From Candidatus Stackebrandtia excrementipullorum (GTDB taxonomy: Bacteria; Actinomycetota; Actinomycetes; Mycobacteriales; Micromonosporaceae), in the NCBI GenBank assembly GCA_019113825.1, contig DXGR01000072.1, positions 1-58,953 on the forward strand: a stretch of 58,953 nt of DNA, in the 5' to 3' direction. Under the pieces are notes generated by a model. That model did no database searches. It was not told the DNA's origin and was given only the letters and a program-made list of their open reading frames with translations. Positions within the stretch are counted from its first letter, which is position 1. Each line of letters begins with the position of its first letter. Both the position numbers and the translations under genes were made by a program. Shown piece by piece: positions 26,130 to 35,798 of this stretch.

Positions 26130-27593
26130 GTGACAACGCTCGCCCTGTCCACCGCCTCCCCCAACCAGGCAGAGGTCGACGTCCTCGTCGTCGGCCTGTA
26201 CAAAGGTGAGGACGGCCCCCGTCTCGCCGCGGGGTCCGAATCGGTTGAATCGGCATTCAGTGATCTATCGATCGCCCTGGAGACCATGGGCGCCACCGGC
26301 GCCGCCGGAACGCTCACCTCGATTCCGTCACTTGGTCGCGTCGGCGCCGCCGTGGTGACGGCCGTCGGCCTGGGTGAACCGAAGGAAGAGGGAGTCTCAG
26401 CCGAAACGTTGCGCCGCGCCGCGGGAGCCGCAGCTCGGTCCGCAGCGGGCAAGGCGTCGATCGGCTTCGCCATCGACGGTGACGGCGAGGCGTTGGCGCT
26501 CGGGGCCTTGTTGGGCGCATATCAGTTCACCGGGTACAAAACCGACCGCGAAGGCCACAAGAACCCGGTTGAAAAGGTTGTTCTACTGTCGGCCACCACC
26601 GACGTCGACCGGGTCACCGCCTTGGCCGACGGGGTGCGCGTCACTCGCGACTGGGCCAATATTCCCGCTAACCTGTTGCCGCCCGCCGAATTCGCCGACC
26701 AAGTGGCTCGACGCGGACAAGAGGTCGGTCTCGGCGTCGAGGTCCTTGACGAGACGGCACTGGCGGAAGGCGGTTACGGCGGCATCCTCGCCGTGGGCAG
26801 CGGCTCCTCCCAGAAGCCACGCCTGGTGCGGATCACGTGGCGTCCCGAAGGCGCCACCAAGCACGTCGCCTTCGTCGGCAAGGGCATCACGTTCGACACC
26901 GGCGGTATATCGATCAAGCCTTCGCAAGGCATGTGGGACATGAAGGGTGACATGGCGGGTGCGGCGGCCGTCGCCGGCGCCATGCTGTCGATCGCGCGGT
27001 TGGCTCCCGCTGTGAACGTCACCGCGTACCTCGCATTGGCCGAGAACATGCCCTCCAGTACCGCTTACCGGCCCGGTGACGTGGTGACCGCCTACGGCGG
27101 CAAGACCATTGAAATCCTCAACACCGACGCAGAGGGACGCATCGTGATGTCCGACGCGTTGGCCCGTGCCGCCGAAGACAAGCCCGACGCTCTCTACGAT
27201 GTCGCGACCCTGACCGGCGGTCAGGTCATGGCTCTGGGTAAGCGCACCGCCGGGCTCATGGGCACCGAATCGGAAACCGAGCGGGTCAAGCGGGTCGGCA
27301 CCGCCTTGGGTGAGGCCGGCTGGCCCATGCCGATGCCCGAGGAAATTCGCAAGACGATGAAATCCCCCATCGCCGACGTGCAACAGTGCGCCACCAACCT
27401 GGAACGGTCGGGCCACATGCTGCAGGGCGGAATCTTCCTGTCCCACTTCGTTCCGGAAGACCTGCCGTGGGCACACATCGACATCGCGGGCCCTGCCGAC
27501 CACGGCGGTGAGTCCTACGGATACATCGTCAAGGGCGCCACCGGTTTTGCCGCCCGTACGTTGGTGGGAATCGTCGAAGACCACCTTCAATAA
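26130..27593 (+). CDS. pepA: Leucyl aminopeptidase (M17 family)
   Basis: A 487-aa cytoplasmic metalloaminopeptidase that removes N-terminal residues from peptides. The C-terminal catalytic domain has the family signature NTDAEGRIVMSDAL, the catalytic Lys and metal ligands in GKGITFDTGG, DMKGDMAG with two metal ligands, and the conserved end AHIDIAGPA. The N-terminal domain (1-170) is variable, as usual. The GTG at 26130 follows TTGGAG (26118-26123); longer in-frame readings overlap gcvT antiparallel and lack homology. A hairpin terminator follows at 27602. Confidence 0.95.
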   Translation: MTTLALSTASPNQAEVDVLVVGLYKGEDGPRLAAGSESVESAFSDLSIALETMGATGAAGTLTSIPSLGRVGAAVVTAVGLGEPKEEGVSAETLRRAAGAAARSAAGKASIGFAIDGDGEALALGALLGAYQFTGYKTDREGHKNPVEKVVLLSATTDVDRVTALADGVRVTRDWANIPANLLPPAEFADQVARRGQEVGLGVEVLDETALAEGGYGGILAVGSGSSQKPRLVRITWRPEGATKHVAFVGKGITFDTGGISIKPSQGMWDMKGDMAGAAAVAGAMLSIARLAPAVNVTAYLALAENMPSSTAYRPGDVVTAYGGKTIEILNTDAEGRIVMSDALARAAEDKPDALYDVATLTGGQVMALGKRTAGLMGTESETERVKRVGTALGEAGWPMPMPEEIRKTMKSPIADVQQCATNLERSGHMLQGGIFLSHFVPEDLPWAHIDIAGPADHGGESYGYIVKGATGFAARTLVGIVEDHLQ

Positions 27594-27601
27594 CGGCATT
27601 C

Positions 27602-27649
27602 CGCCGTGCCGGCGATGTGCCCGGGTCTCGGGCCGTCACCGGCACGGCG
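27602..27649 (+). terminator. Terminator after pepA
   Basis: An 11-bp perfect outer stem (27602-27612 with 27639-27649) encloses an additional short CCCG/CGGG stem. It starts 9 bases after the pepA stop. Confidence 0.75.
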
Positions 27650-27662
27650 CTAGCGTGTTGTC

Positions 27663-28433
27663 ATGACACGGGTCGCAGCTGAATCACTTCGATTGGCCAC
27701 CGTTGACGGTGTGAGCATCTGCGCTCGCCACATACCCGGCGACCGCTCGCATGCCGTCGTTGTCGCGCACGGTTTCTCCGGCAACTGTCACCAGCGACGC
27801 TCCGTGGCCATTGCGCGTATGTTCGCTGTCGACTCAGGCGTCGTATCCATCGACTTTCGCGGACACGGCCACTCCACGGGACTGTCCACGGTCGGAGATC
27901 TTGAGATACACGACATCGAAGCGGCCGTGGCTTTCGCAAAGTCACGCGGCTACGGTCGGATTTCCGTGGTCGGTTTCTCGATGGGCGCCGCCGTCGCCAT
28001 CAGACACGCCGCGATTTTCGGCGGGGTCTCGGCGGTGGCCGCCGTCAGTGGACCGGCCCACTGGTACTACCGCGGGACGACCTCGATGCGGATGCTCCAC
28101 CATGCCGTGGAACGTCGGCTCGGTCGCGTCGTATCCCGAGTGGGGTTGCGAACTCGCATCAGTGCCGCGGGGTGGGAGCAGCCGCCCGCGCAACCGTGGC
28201 AGTCGGCCGGCAAGATCGCTCCTGCGCCGTTGTTGGTGGTCCACGGTACCGCTGACCGCTTCTTCCCCGTTCGGCACGCCTATGCCCTCTACGAGGCCGC
28301 TGAGAGCCCTCGCGCGCTATGGGTGGAACCGGGTATGGGCCACGCGGAATCGGCGATGACGCCCGATCTGACGGCGCGGTTGCGGCATTGGCTGGGCTCA
28401 CCTGAGACGTCGGATGTCCCACCCACGGCCTAA
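27663..28433 (+). CDS. Alpha/beta hydrolase
   Basis: A 256-aa alpha/beta-hydrolase. The catalytic triad is visible: Ser in the nucleophile elbow GFSMG, Asp in HGTADRFFP and His in GMGHAES. HGFSGN provides the oxyanion hole and DFRGHGHS is the typical turn. It resembles small esterase/lipase-like hydrolases of the BAAT or Hydrolase_4 type; the substrate is unknown. No signal peptide. The stop is very close to, or overlaps, the next gene, so they may be co-transcribed. Confidence 0.85.
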   Translation: MTRVAAESLRLATVDGVSICARHIPGDRSHAVVVAHGFSGNCHQRRSVAIARMFAVDSGVVSIDFRGHGHSTGLSTVGDLEIHDIEAAVAFAKSRGYGRISVVGFSMGAAVAIRHAAIFGGVSAVAAVSGPAHWYYRGTTSMRMLHHAVERRLGRVVSRVGLRTRISAAGWEQPPAQPWQSAGKIAPAPLLVVHGTADRFFPVRHAYALYEAAESPRALWVEPGMGHAESAMTPDLTARLRHWLGSPETSDVPPTA

Positions 28434-28443
28434 ACTGCCGCAC

Positions 28444-30177
28444 GTGTCGAGCCCCGTTGTCGGAAAATACGTCCAACCGTCGTTTGACGACCTCGGGACG
28501 CCCCTGTCCGAGGTGACGTTCTCGGTGATCGATTTGGAGACCACCGGGGTCGCCTCCGACGCGGCCGCCATCACGGAGATCGGCGCTGTAAAGGTTCGGG
28601 GTGGCGATGTCTTGGGAGAGTTCGCAACCCTTGTCAACCCCGGCGAGGTCATCGACGCTCGGATTACCGCACTGACCGGGATCAGTAACGAGATGGTGGC
28701 CCAGGCTCCGTCGATCGAGTCGGTGCTACCGAGTTTTCTGGAGTTCGTATCGGGAACGGTGTGGGTGGCACACAACGCGCCCTTCGACGTGGGATTTCTC
28801 AAGTCCGCTGTGACCCGTGCCGGTTACCCCTGGCCGAAGCCGCAGGTCGTGGACACCGTGGTACTGGCCCGTCGGCTGGTCGACCGCAGCGAGGTCCCGA
28901 ACAAACGTCTGAGTACGTTGGCGCGTTATTTCGGGGCCAAGACCTCCCCGGTTCACCGCGCGCTCGACGACGCCCGGGCGACGGTCGATGTCCTACATGC
29001 ACTGTTGGAAAGGCTGGGAGGTCACCATGTGATGACCGATACCGACCTCGCAGACTTCCAACGAGTCATCCCCGCAGCCGTTCGACGAGGCAAACGGCAT
29101 CTGGCGAAGGGATTGCCGCATGCGCCGGGCGTGTACGTGTTCAGGGACGCCTCTCATCGTCCCCTGTACATCGGAATGTCGGCCGACATCGCGACTCGTG
29201 TGCGCGGCTACTTCTCCGGTGGAGAAACTCGCCGGGGAATTCGAGACATGTTGCCGCTGGCCGAACGAATCGAGGCCGTTGAATGTGCACATCGGCTTGA
29301 GGCCCAGGTACGTGAGCTACGCATGATCGCCACGGCGAAACCCCCCTTCAACCGGAAGTCGAAATACCCCGAGCGGTTGGCATGGCTGAAACTGACCGAG
29401 GAGGCCTACCCACGTCTGTCACTGGTTCGGCGACCACCGGAGCCGGGCGGCACCTGGCTGGGGCCGTTCACGTCGACTCGGAACGCGACGCTGGCCATGG
29501 AGGCCGTACACGAGGCGTTGCCTCTGCGCCAGTGCAAGACGCGACTGTCGGCTCACCGGGAAAGCCCGTCCTGCGCCTTGGCCGAACTCGGCTGCCCCGC
29601 TCCCTGCCGCCTGGCCGTCTCCGTGACCGACTACCGCCACATCACCACCGACGTGATGGAAACGTTCACAGGCGACCCCAGGACCGTCGTAGACGCCCTT
29701 ATGGCTCGTATCAAGCACCTGGGGACCCAACAGCGGTATGAGGAGGCGGTCGTGGCCCGTGAACGCCTCAGCGCGTTCCTGCGGGCTCTGCAACGGACCC
29801 AACGGAGCCAGGCCCTCATTCGGATTCCGGAACTCGTCGCCGCCGGCAGAGGAGTCGGAGGGGGTTGGGACATCGCCGTGATCCGGTACGGCCGATTGGC
29901 CGGCGCCGCCGCCTCTCCGGCTCGAGCGGACCCGATGCCCACGATCGAATCCGCCGTGAAATCCGCAGCGACCATTCCGGCCGATGCCGCTGCACTCACC
30001 GGTCAAGCCATCGGCGAGACCGAAATCATCCTGACGTGGCTGGAAAGCCCGTCGGTGAGGTTGGTTCGGGCCGACCACGGTTGGGCGGTCCCACGACCGT
30101 CGGCTGCGGCCTATCACACCTTGATCGAGCGTCTTGACGCCGCGAACCCTTGGGGAGACACCCATCGCCGGCGGTGA
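28444..30177 (+). CDS. DEDDh 3'-5' exonuclease fused to GIY-YIG (UvrC-like) nuclease
   Basis: A 577-aa protein. The N-terminal DnaQ-like exonuclease (about 25-190) has D30 and E32 in IDLETTG, Asp in HNAPFDVGFL, and His/Asp in HRALDDARAT. The GIY-YIG endonuclease domain (about 220-300) has GVYVFRDASHRPLYIGMS, and a UvrC-like region with Cys residues (RQCKTRL, SCALAELGCPAPC) follows. This fused family is widespread in actinobacteria (Rv2191 in M. tuberculosis) and related to the Cho repair nuclease, implying nucleotide-excision-type repair. GTG 28444 places it after the hydrolase stop; ATG 28414 would overlap by 20 bases. Neither has a strong ribosome site. Confidence 0.9.
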   Translation: MSSPVVGKYVQPSFDDLGTPLSEVTFSVIDLETTGVASDAAAITEIGAVKVRGGDVLGEFATLVNPGEVIDARITALTGISNEMVAQAPSIESVLPSFLEFVSGTVWVAHNAPFDVGFLKSAVTRAGYPWPKPQVVDTVVLARRLVDRSEVPNKRLSTLARYFGAKTSPVHRALDDARATVDVLHALLERLGGHHVMTDTDLADFQRVIPAAVRRGKRHLAKGLPHAPGVYVFRDASHRPLYIGMSADIATRVRGYFSGGETRRGIRDMLPLAERIEAVECAHRLEAQVRELRMIATAKPPFNRKSKYPERLAWLKLTEEAYPRLSLVRRPPEPGGTWLGPFTSTRNATLAMEAVHEALPLRQCKTRLSAHRESPSCALAELGCPAPCRLAVSVTDYRHITTDVMETFTGDPRTVVDALMARIKHLGTQQRYEEAVVARERLSAFLRALQRTQRSQALIRIPELVAAGRGVGGGWDIAVIRYGRLAGAAASPARADPMPTIESAVKSAATIPADAAALTGQAIGETEIILTWLESPSVRLVRADHGWAVPRPSAAAYHTLIERLDAANPWGDTHRRR

Positions 30178-30348
30178 GGCAACCACCACTCGTTCGCGTC
30201 GTTTCGTCGGATTATTGACACTTCCCTAGCTATGAAACGGGACTCGGCACGAAGATGGGCACGGAAATCTTGTGTGTCCTATACCACCTGGCCGCCGACC
30301 TCTCTAGGATCGGGGCTACCATTTTTCAGCATCGGCCGGAGGTGTCAC

Positions 30349-32109
30349 ATGCTGCGATCCATACTCAACCGGTCCTCGTCCGCCGATGACCCGTGGGGTG
30401 TGAACGCCAGCGTTGCCGCGCTCGAAGCAACCCACCGAGCCAAACATCCCGATCCTCACATCCCTCAGCTGCGGAAAGCGTTCCGCATCGCAGAGCAGAT
30501 GCACCGGGGGCAGAACCGCCGTAGCGGCGAGCCATACATCACACATCCCATAGCCGTGGCTCGGATCCTCTCCGATTTCGGCCTGGACACAACGACCCTC
30601 GCTGCGGCGCTCCTGCACGACACCGTCGAAGACACCAGCTACACCCTTCAACGTCTGCGCGACGACTTCGGCAAGGAGATCGCGCTTCTGGTCGACGGCG
30701 TCACCAAACTCGACAAGCTGTACTTCGGCGATGCGGCGGAGGCGGAGACGTTCCGCAAACTCATCATCACGGCCGGCAGGGATGTCCGAGTCCTGATCAT
30801 CAAGCTTGCCGACCGAGTCCACAACATGCGGACCATCAAGGCAAAGTCGCGACCTTCCCAGATCCGCATCGCCGAGGCGACTCGGGACGTCCTCATCCCG
30901 TTGGCGGACCGGCTGGGTCTCTATGTCATCAAACGTGAGCTTGAGGACATCGTGCTGGCCACGGTCGATCCCGATGTTTACGCCGAGATCGACGACTTCC
31001 TCTCCAACAACCATCAGAGAACGGCCAAGGTGGCCGCCGCATCACGTCGACTACGTACCGAACTTCGCTCCATGAAGATCGCAGCGGAAGTGCTGGATCG
31101 CCCACGACATCATTATTCGGTCTACCGTGAAATGGCTGTCAGTCCCCGGAGGGGGCCTCAGGACCCACCGCGCATGGTTCTCGTCGTCGACGGCCCCATC
31201 ACCGACTGCTACGCCACCATGGGGGCCGTTCACCGCCTGTGGCAGCCGCTTCCCGGCCGTTTCAAGGATTTCATAGCCACACCCAAGTTCAACCTGTACC
31301 AGTCCCTGCACACATCGGTCATCGGTCCCGGCGACGAACCGATGGACATCATGATCCGTACCGCGGAAATGAACCAGACCGCGGAACTGGGCATCGCCTC
31401 ACACCTGGCAAAAGAGACCTCACGCGGCGAACAGTCGATTCAGGAACTCAAATGGTTGCGGCGCCTCCTCGACTGGCAACGGGATGCCGTCGATCCCGGC
31501 CGTTTTCTGGATTCACTGCGATGCGATCTCGGTGATGAGCAGATCCTCGTATTCACCACCGGCGGTGACCAGCACATTCTGCCGGTTGACGCCACTCCGG
31601 TCGACCTCGCCTACTGCAACGGGCCGTCCGACGGTGACAGGTTGATCGGTGCGTACGTCAACGGCAAGTTGGCTCCACTGGCCTCTTCGTTGTCAGAAGG
31701 CGACCTGGTGGAGACCATCATTTCGGACGCCCGCAGCGGTTACCCCGGGCCTTCGAAGGAATGGCTTCTGTCGGCCAAGACTCCGCAGGCACAGCTGTTG
31801 ATCTCACAGTGGTTCGCAGGCCACCGTGGCCCTCACAACGGAGACTCCGCCGGAACATCGACAAACCATCAGACCCTGGCCGACCGGATCGAGGCGGGAA
31901 GGCACGCCGTCGACTCCGCTCTGCGTCGCCGCGATCGTGGACTCGCATCCACCGACCCGCTACTTCGTCTGGCTCGGGATCTCGGGTACCCCGACCTCGA
32001 CGCTCTGTACCTGGCGGTCGACGACAAGAAGTTCAACCCGGACGAGCTCGCCGACAAATTGATCGCTTCGGTCGACCGTGAGCCGTCACCGGAGTCTCTA
32101 CCGACATGA
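30349..32109 (+). CDS. RelA/SpoT homologue with intact HD hydrolase and degenerate synthetase domain
   Basis: A 586-aa protein from ATG 30349, preceded by CGGAGG (30337-30342). The HD ppGpp-hydrolase domain (about 45-200) is intact: H66, H90-D91 and E94-D95 in HDTVEDT. The synthetase domain (about 250-370) keeps the fold (GRFKDFIATPKFNLYQSLHT) but lacks key catalytic segments: YSVYREM replaces the usual Y-x-K-M, the Asp-containing DLxGxRV strand is replaced by PPRMVLVV, and the catalytic Glu before QIRT appears as MDIMIRT. A TGS domain follows (about 395-455); no ACT domain is visible. It is probably a second RSH that only degrades (p)ppGpp. Confidence 0.88.
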   Translation: MLRSILNRSSSADDPWGVNASVAALEATHRAKHPDPHIPQLRKAFRIAEQMHRGQNRRSGEPYITHPIAVARILSDFGLDTTTLAAALLHDTVEDTSYTLQRLRDDFGKEIALLVDGVTKLDKLYFGDAAEAETFRKLIITAGRDVRVLIIKLADRVHNMRTIKAKSRPSQIRIAEATRDVLIPLADRLGLYVIKRELEDIVLATVDPDVYAEIDDFLSNNHQRTAKVAAASRRLRTELRSMKIAAEVLDRPRHHYSVYREMAVSPRRGPQDPPRMVLVVDGPITDCYATMGAVHRLWQPLPGRFKDFIATPKFNLYQSLHTSVIGPGDEPMDIMIRTAEMNQTAELGIASHLAKETSRGEQSIQELKWLRRLLDWQRDAVDPGRFLDSLRCDLGDEQILVFTTGGDQHILPVDATPVDLAYCNGPSDGDRLIGAYVNGKLAPLASSLSEGDLVETIISDARSGYPGPSKEWLLSAKTPQAQLLISQWFAGHRGPHNGDSAGTSTNHQTLADRIEAGRHAVDSALRRRDRGLASTDPLLRLARDLGYPDLDALYLAVDDKKFNPDELADKLIASVDREPSPESLPT

Positions 32110-32114
32110 TCACG

Positions 32115-32161
32115 CCATGAGGCGGGGCCCGAATCGATTCGATTCGGGCCCCGCCTCATGG
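32115..32161. terminator. Bidirectional terminator between RSH gene and qcrB
   Basis: A perfect 22-bp stem (32115-32136 with 32140-32161) with a 3-base loop sits exactly between the convergent genes, starting 5 bases after the RSH stop and ending 6 bases before the qcrB stop. This is the strongest hairpin in the window. Confidence 0.9.
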
Positions 32162-32167
32162 AAGTTC

Positions 32168-33775
32168 TTACTTCTTGTTTCCGGACTCGACCTCGGGCCG
32201 TGTGTCATCCGACTTGACCGCCGGCTTCTCGGCCTCTCCCGGAAGCTCGATCGGCCTGAAGAAGCCTCGCACCGAAGGCGCCAACGCACCCACGCGGTTC
32301 ATCTTCTTCGGAACGGTCCAACCGTTGTACTCCAACGCCTTCGGGTTACCGTGCTCGTCGAGCTCCTCGGTCAGCGGTTGGTGCACTTCGTAGAAGCGAC
32401 CGTCGGGGTCACGACGCATGATTCCGGTTTCGATGCCGTGCGCCAGCACTTCGCGGTCGTGTTGCTGGAGCCCCAGGCAAATACGTCGCGTGATGTAGAA
32501 GGTCAACACCGGGATCACGACGATTCCTATACGGCCACCCCATGTCATCGCGTTCAAGCTGATGTTGAACTTGTCGGCGACGATGTCGTTGGCGCCGGTA
32601 ATCGTGGTGATCAACCAAATGCTGGTGACCATCGTGCCGACGGCCGTACGCGTCGGGTTGTCGCGGGGACGCTCCAACAGGTTGTGGTGCGCCCGGTCTT
32701 TGCTGAACCGCCGTTCGATGAACGGGTAGAAGATCGGCACGGTGAAGGCGACACCCATCCCGATCACCGCCGGCCAGAACACCGCCGGCAGCATGTACCC
32801 GAACGCTGACAGTTCCCACGCCGGGAACAACCGAACCAGTCCGTCGAGGAACATGACGTAGAAGTCCGGCTGGCTGCCCGACGACACGACGGATGCCTCA
32901 TATGGACCGAACAACCAGAGCGGGTTGATCTGGAACGTGCCGCCCATGAACGCGATCACAGCGAAGACGACCATGAAGAAGCCGCCCTGCTTGGCAACGT
33001 AGTTCGGGAACATACGGAACCCGACAACGTTGTGCTCGGTCCGTCCGGGACCGGGCCACTGCGTGTGCTTCTGCGTGAAGACAAGACCGACGTGGACGAC
33101 GATCAATGCCAACATAATCGCTGGAATGAGCAACACGTGGAGGATGTAGAACCGAGTGATGATGACGGTTCCCGGGAATTCACCGCCGAACAGCGCGTGT
33201 GCCGCCCAGGTACCGATCAAGGGGATCGACTCGGTAATGCCGTGAACGATCCGCAGACCCGTGCCCGACAGGCCGTCGTCCGGGATCGAGTAGCCCATCA
33301 GGCCTTCGAAGAAGGCCAGGATGAACAGGACGAAACCGATGACCCAGTTCGTCTCGCGGGGCTTACGGAAAGCACCGGAGAAGAACACGCGGCCCATGTG
33401 GATCAGGATCGCGGCGACGAACAGCAACGCACCCCAGTGGTGCATCTGCCGCATGATCAGCCCACCGCGTATATCGAACGAGATGTTCAGCGTCGACTCG
33501 TAGGCCTTAGACATCTCGATACCGCGCAGCGGGACATAGCTTCCCTGATACTGCACTTCGACCATGGACGGTTCGAAGAACAGCGCAAGGAACACACCGG
33601 TCAGCAGGATCACGAGGAACGAGAACAACGCGATCTCGCCCAAGAGGAACGACCAGTGGTCTGGGAAGACCTTGTTCATCAGCTTCCTGGCGCCACCGGC
33701 CATCTGGAAGCGGTCGTCCAATTCGCGGCCCGCCTTGGCGGGCAGCTGTTTGGCATCGAACTTACGACGTTTCAT
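32168..33775 (-). CDS. qcrB: Cytochrome bc1 complex cytochrome b subunit
   Basis: A 535-aa membrane protein carrying the two b hemes and quinol sites of the actinobacterial bc1 complex. It has about nine TM helices; recognisable parts are the MRQMHHWGALLF heme region, the GYSIPDDGLSGTGLRI stretch, and RFYILHVLLIPAIMLAL. The long C-terminal extension after the helices (from about residue 440) is typical of actinobacterial QcrB. It is the last gene of ctaE-qcrC-qcrA-qcrB and is separated from qcrA by 3 bases. Confidence 0.97.
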   Translation of the reverse strand: MKRRKFDAKQLPAKAGRELDDRFQMAGGARKLMNKVFPDHWSFLLGEIALFSFLVILLTGVFLALFFEPSMVEVQYQGSYVPLRGIEMSKAYESTLNISFDIRGGLIMRQMHHWGALLFVAAILIHMGRVFFSGAFRKPRETNWVIGFVLFILAFFEGLMGYSIPDDGLSGTGLRIVHGITESIPLIGTWAAHALFGGEFPGTVIITRFYILHVLLIPAIMLALIVVHVGLVFTQKHTQWPGPGRTEHNVVGFRMFPNYVAKQGGFFMVVFAVIAFMGGTFQINPLWLFGPYEASVVSSGSQPDFYVMFLDGLVRLFPAWELSAFGYMLPAVFWPAVIGMGVAFTVPIFYPFIERRFSKDRAHHNLLERPRDNPTRTAVGTMVTSIWLITTITGANDIVADKFNISLNAMTWGGRIGIVVIPVLTFYITRRICLGLQQHDREVLAHGIETGIMRRDPDGRFYEVHQPLTEELDEHGNPKALEYNGWTVPKKMNRVGALAPSVRGFFRPIELPGEAEKPAVKSDDTRPEVESGNKK

Positions 33776-33778
33776 GGG

Positions 33779-34870
33779 TTAGCCACGCTCCCAGAATGCT
33801 GGCCCGATCGGCACCAGGAAGTCGGAGACGGCGTAGAAGTAGCCCTCGTCGTCGACGTCGATCGGCAGTTGCGGCAAGTGCCGTGTCGCCGGCCCGAAGA
33901 CCGGCTTCGCGTTGTCGGTGATCAGGAACTGTGACTGGTGACACGGACACAGCAACAGGTTGGTCTGTTGTTCGTACAGGCTGGCGGGGCAGCCGACGTG
34001 CGTACAGATCTTCGAGTACGCGATGAAGTTGTGCCACTGGGCGCCTTCGTACATTTCGTATGCGTTGTCCCGTGCGAGCACCGCGTCCTCTTCACGCAGG
34101 TGAATAACCAGTACCGGTGAATCGGCGTATTGGTTGGTCGCTCCATGAGGGATGGCGGGGAACGCGGTGATCTGTCCACCGATCGAGATCATGTCGGGAC
34201 GCAGCAATGTGCCGTCCTTCAACATGAGCCTGACCGGCTGACCGTCGTTTTTGCTTGGGCTGAATCCGGTGGTGACCAGGTCGTCGCCCGGGGGTGTGAT
34301 CAACGTGCCCAACGGTGCGATGGCGGCCAGCCCCAGCGGCGCAGCACCGAACAGAAGCGTGCGTTTCAGCATGGGCCGACGCTTGATACCGGTCTCGTCG
34401 ACCACGTTGCTGATCGTGGCACCCACGATCGCGCGATCCTCTTCGGAGGAGCCGCCGTCATGCCGCTCCTGGACGAGCTCCTCGACAGGCAACAATTTCT
34501 TTGCCCAGGTGAGAATGCCGATCCCCAGACCGGTCAATGACAGTCCAAGGGTGATCCCCAACATCGGGGTGTACCACTTCGACCAACTGTTGTCGGCACC
34601 GAACTCGGCGTACTCGTACTCCCACGGCCAGAACGCGAAGACCGCAACGAAGCCGAGAGCTCCCAGACCGGCGACGACGAAGCACAACGCGATGAAACGC
34701 TCGATGCGTTTCTCGACCCTGGTCCCCGGGATCGGGAACGCCGGTTCGTAATGGAGGATTTCGATACCGTCGCGGCGGAGCCCCTCCTTGACGATCTCGA
34801 ACCTCGACGCCTTGCCGTCGGTCACGTTCACCGGCTCGTCGGCGGACGAATCATGCTGTGCAGCGCTCAT
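33779..34870 (-). CDS. qcrA: Cytochrome bc1 complex Rieske iron-sulfur subunit
   Basis: A 363-aa protein with three N-terminal membrane segments (about 65-85, 105-125 and 170-190), as in actinobacterial QcrA, rather than the single anchor of mitochondrial forms. The C-terminal Rieske domain binds the 2Fe-2S cluster through C-T-H-V-G-C and C-P-C-H, with the two extra Cys forming the usual disulfide. It passes electrons from quinol to the cytochrome cc subunit QcrC. It is 3 bases from qcrC and qcrB on each side. Confidence 0.96.
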   Translation of the reverse strand: MSAAQHDSSADEPVNVTDGKASRFEIVKEGLRRDGIEILHYEPAFPIPGTRVEKRIERFIALCFVVAGLGALGFVAVFAFWPWEYEYAEFGADNSWSKWYTPMLGITLGLSLTGLGIGILTWAKKLLPVEELVQERHDGGSSEEDRAIVGATISNVVDETGIKRRPMLKRTLLFGAAPLGLAAIAPLGTLITPPGDDLVTTGFSPSKNDGQPVRLMLKDGTLLRPDMISIGGQITAFPAIPHGATNQYADSPVLVIHLREEDAVLARDNAYEMYEGAQWHNFIAYSKICTHVGCPASLYEQQTNLLLCPCHQSQFLITDNAKPVFGPATRHLPQLPIDVDDEGYFYAVSDFLVPIGPAFWERG

Positions 34871-34873
34871 GAC

Positions 34874-35692
34874 TTACGACTTCCCCGCAATCCACAGTGT
34901 TGCTATGGCCAGCGTGCTGATACCGACGAGGAAGATCGCTATGCCCTCGGTCGACGGACCGAAGCGTCCCAACCCCATGCCACCGGGGTTCTGGTCGGTG
35001 TTGAGGTACTCGACGTAGGCGATGACCTGCGCCTTCTCCTCGGGGGTCAGCTGGTTGTCGGCGAACACCGGCATGTTCTGCGGGCCGGTGAGCATTGCCT
35101 CGTAGATCTCGTCGGTCGGCACGTCGGCCAGCGCAGGCGCGAACCCGCCCGACGACAGAGCACCGCCGCCGGTGGAGTAACCGTGACAGCTCGAGCAGTT
35201 GACCCGGAACAGGTCACCACCCTCGGCAATGGCGTACTCGTCGGCCATGACGTCGGCGACCATGGATTCGACGACCTCGGCCGGCAACGCCTCGGGGCCG
35301 CCGCCGATGCTCTGGATGTAGGCGGCGATGGCCGCGGCCTCATCAGGGGTGAACATCGGGGGCTTGCGCTGAGCCTGCGACTCCTGCTTCCCCATCGGCA
35401 TCCGGCCGGAGTTCACCTGGAACTCCACCGATGCGCTCCCGACACCGATCAGGCTGGGGCCGCGGCCTTCGACACCCTCGGCATTGACCCCGTGGCAGCT
35501 GATGCAACTGTTGTTGTAAAGGTCCTCGCCCTGGGCTACCAGAGCTTCAAACGATTCGTCGGCCTCGTCGGCATAGATGCCCGGCGCGAAACCGGTGTAG
35601 ACGCCACCAACCAAGGCGAGCGCGCCGACGAACCGGGCGAATGCGCCCAGTCGTCTCCGCCAGCCGGATCGGCGTCTGGATGGTGCAGCCAC
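34874..35692 (-). CDS. qcrC: Cytochrome bc1 complex diheme cytochrome c subunit
   Basis: A 272-aa membrane-anchored protein with two cytochrome c domains: heme sites CISCH (after NNS) and CSSCH (after RVN), plus the C-terminal anchor IFLVGISTLAIATLWIAG. It replaces soluble cytochrome c in actinobacteria and links bc1 directly to aa3 oxidase. I chose the GTG at 35692 because AAAGGTGAGG lies 8 bases upstream and it begins at the usual basic signal-anchor (SRRRSGWRRRLG); a GTG at 35767 would add 25 residues without homology. Confidence 0.95.
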   Translation of the reverse strand: MAAPSRRRSGWRRRLGAFARFVGALALVGGVYTGFAPGIYADEADESFEALVAQGEDLYNNSCISCHGVNAEGVEGRGPSLIGVGSASVEFQVNSGRMPMGKQESQAQRKPPMFTPDEAAAIAAYIQSIGGGPEALPAEVVESMVADVMADEYAIAEGGDLFRVNCSSCHGYSTGGGALSSGGFAPALADVPTDEIYEAMLTGPQNMPVFADNQLTPEEKAQVIAYVEYLNTDQNPGGMGLGRFGPSTEGIAIFLVGISTLAIATLWIAGKS

Positions 35693-35798
35693 GGTTATTG
35701 CCTCACCTTTGCTGTTGTCGTCCGGTGCGGGCGGCACCGGCGGTCTCGGGTAGGTCAGATGCTCCACAATGAGCTACGTCGTGTGACCGGATCGGTGG

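Noticed and set aside
30215-30243. TTGACA as -35 element upstream of the RSH gene
   Set aside because: No -10 element is found at 16-18 bases spacing; TATGAA is only 10 bases away.
35693-35767. Upstream GTG start for qcrC at 35767
   Set aside because: It lacks a ribosome site, while the GTG at 35692 has AAAGGTGAGG at ideal distance and gives the usual signal-anchor start.
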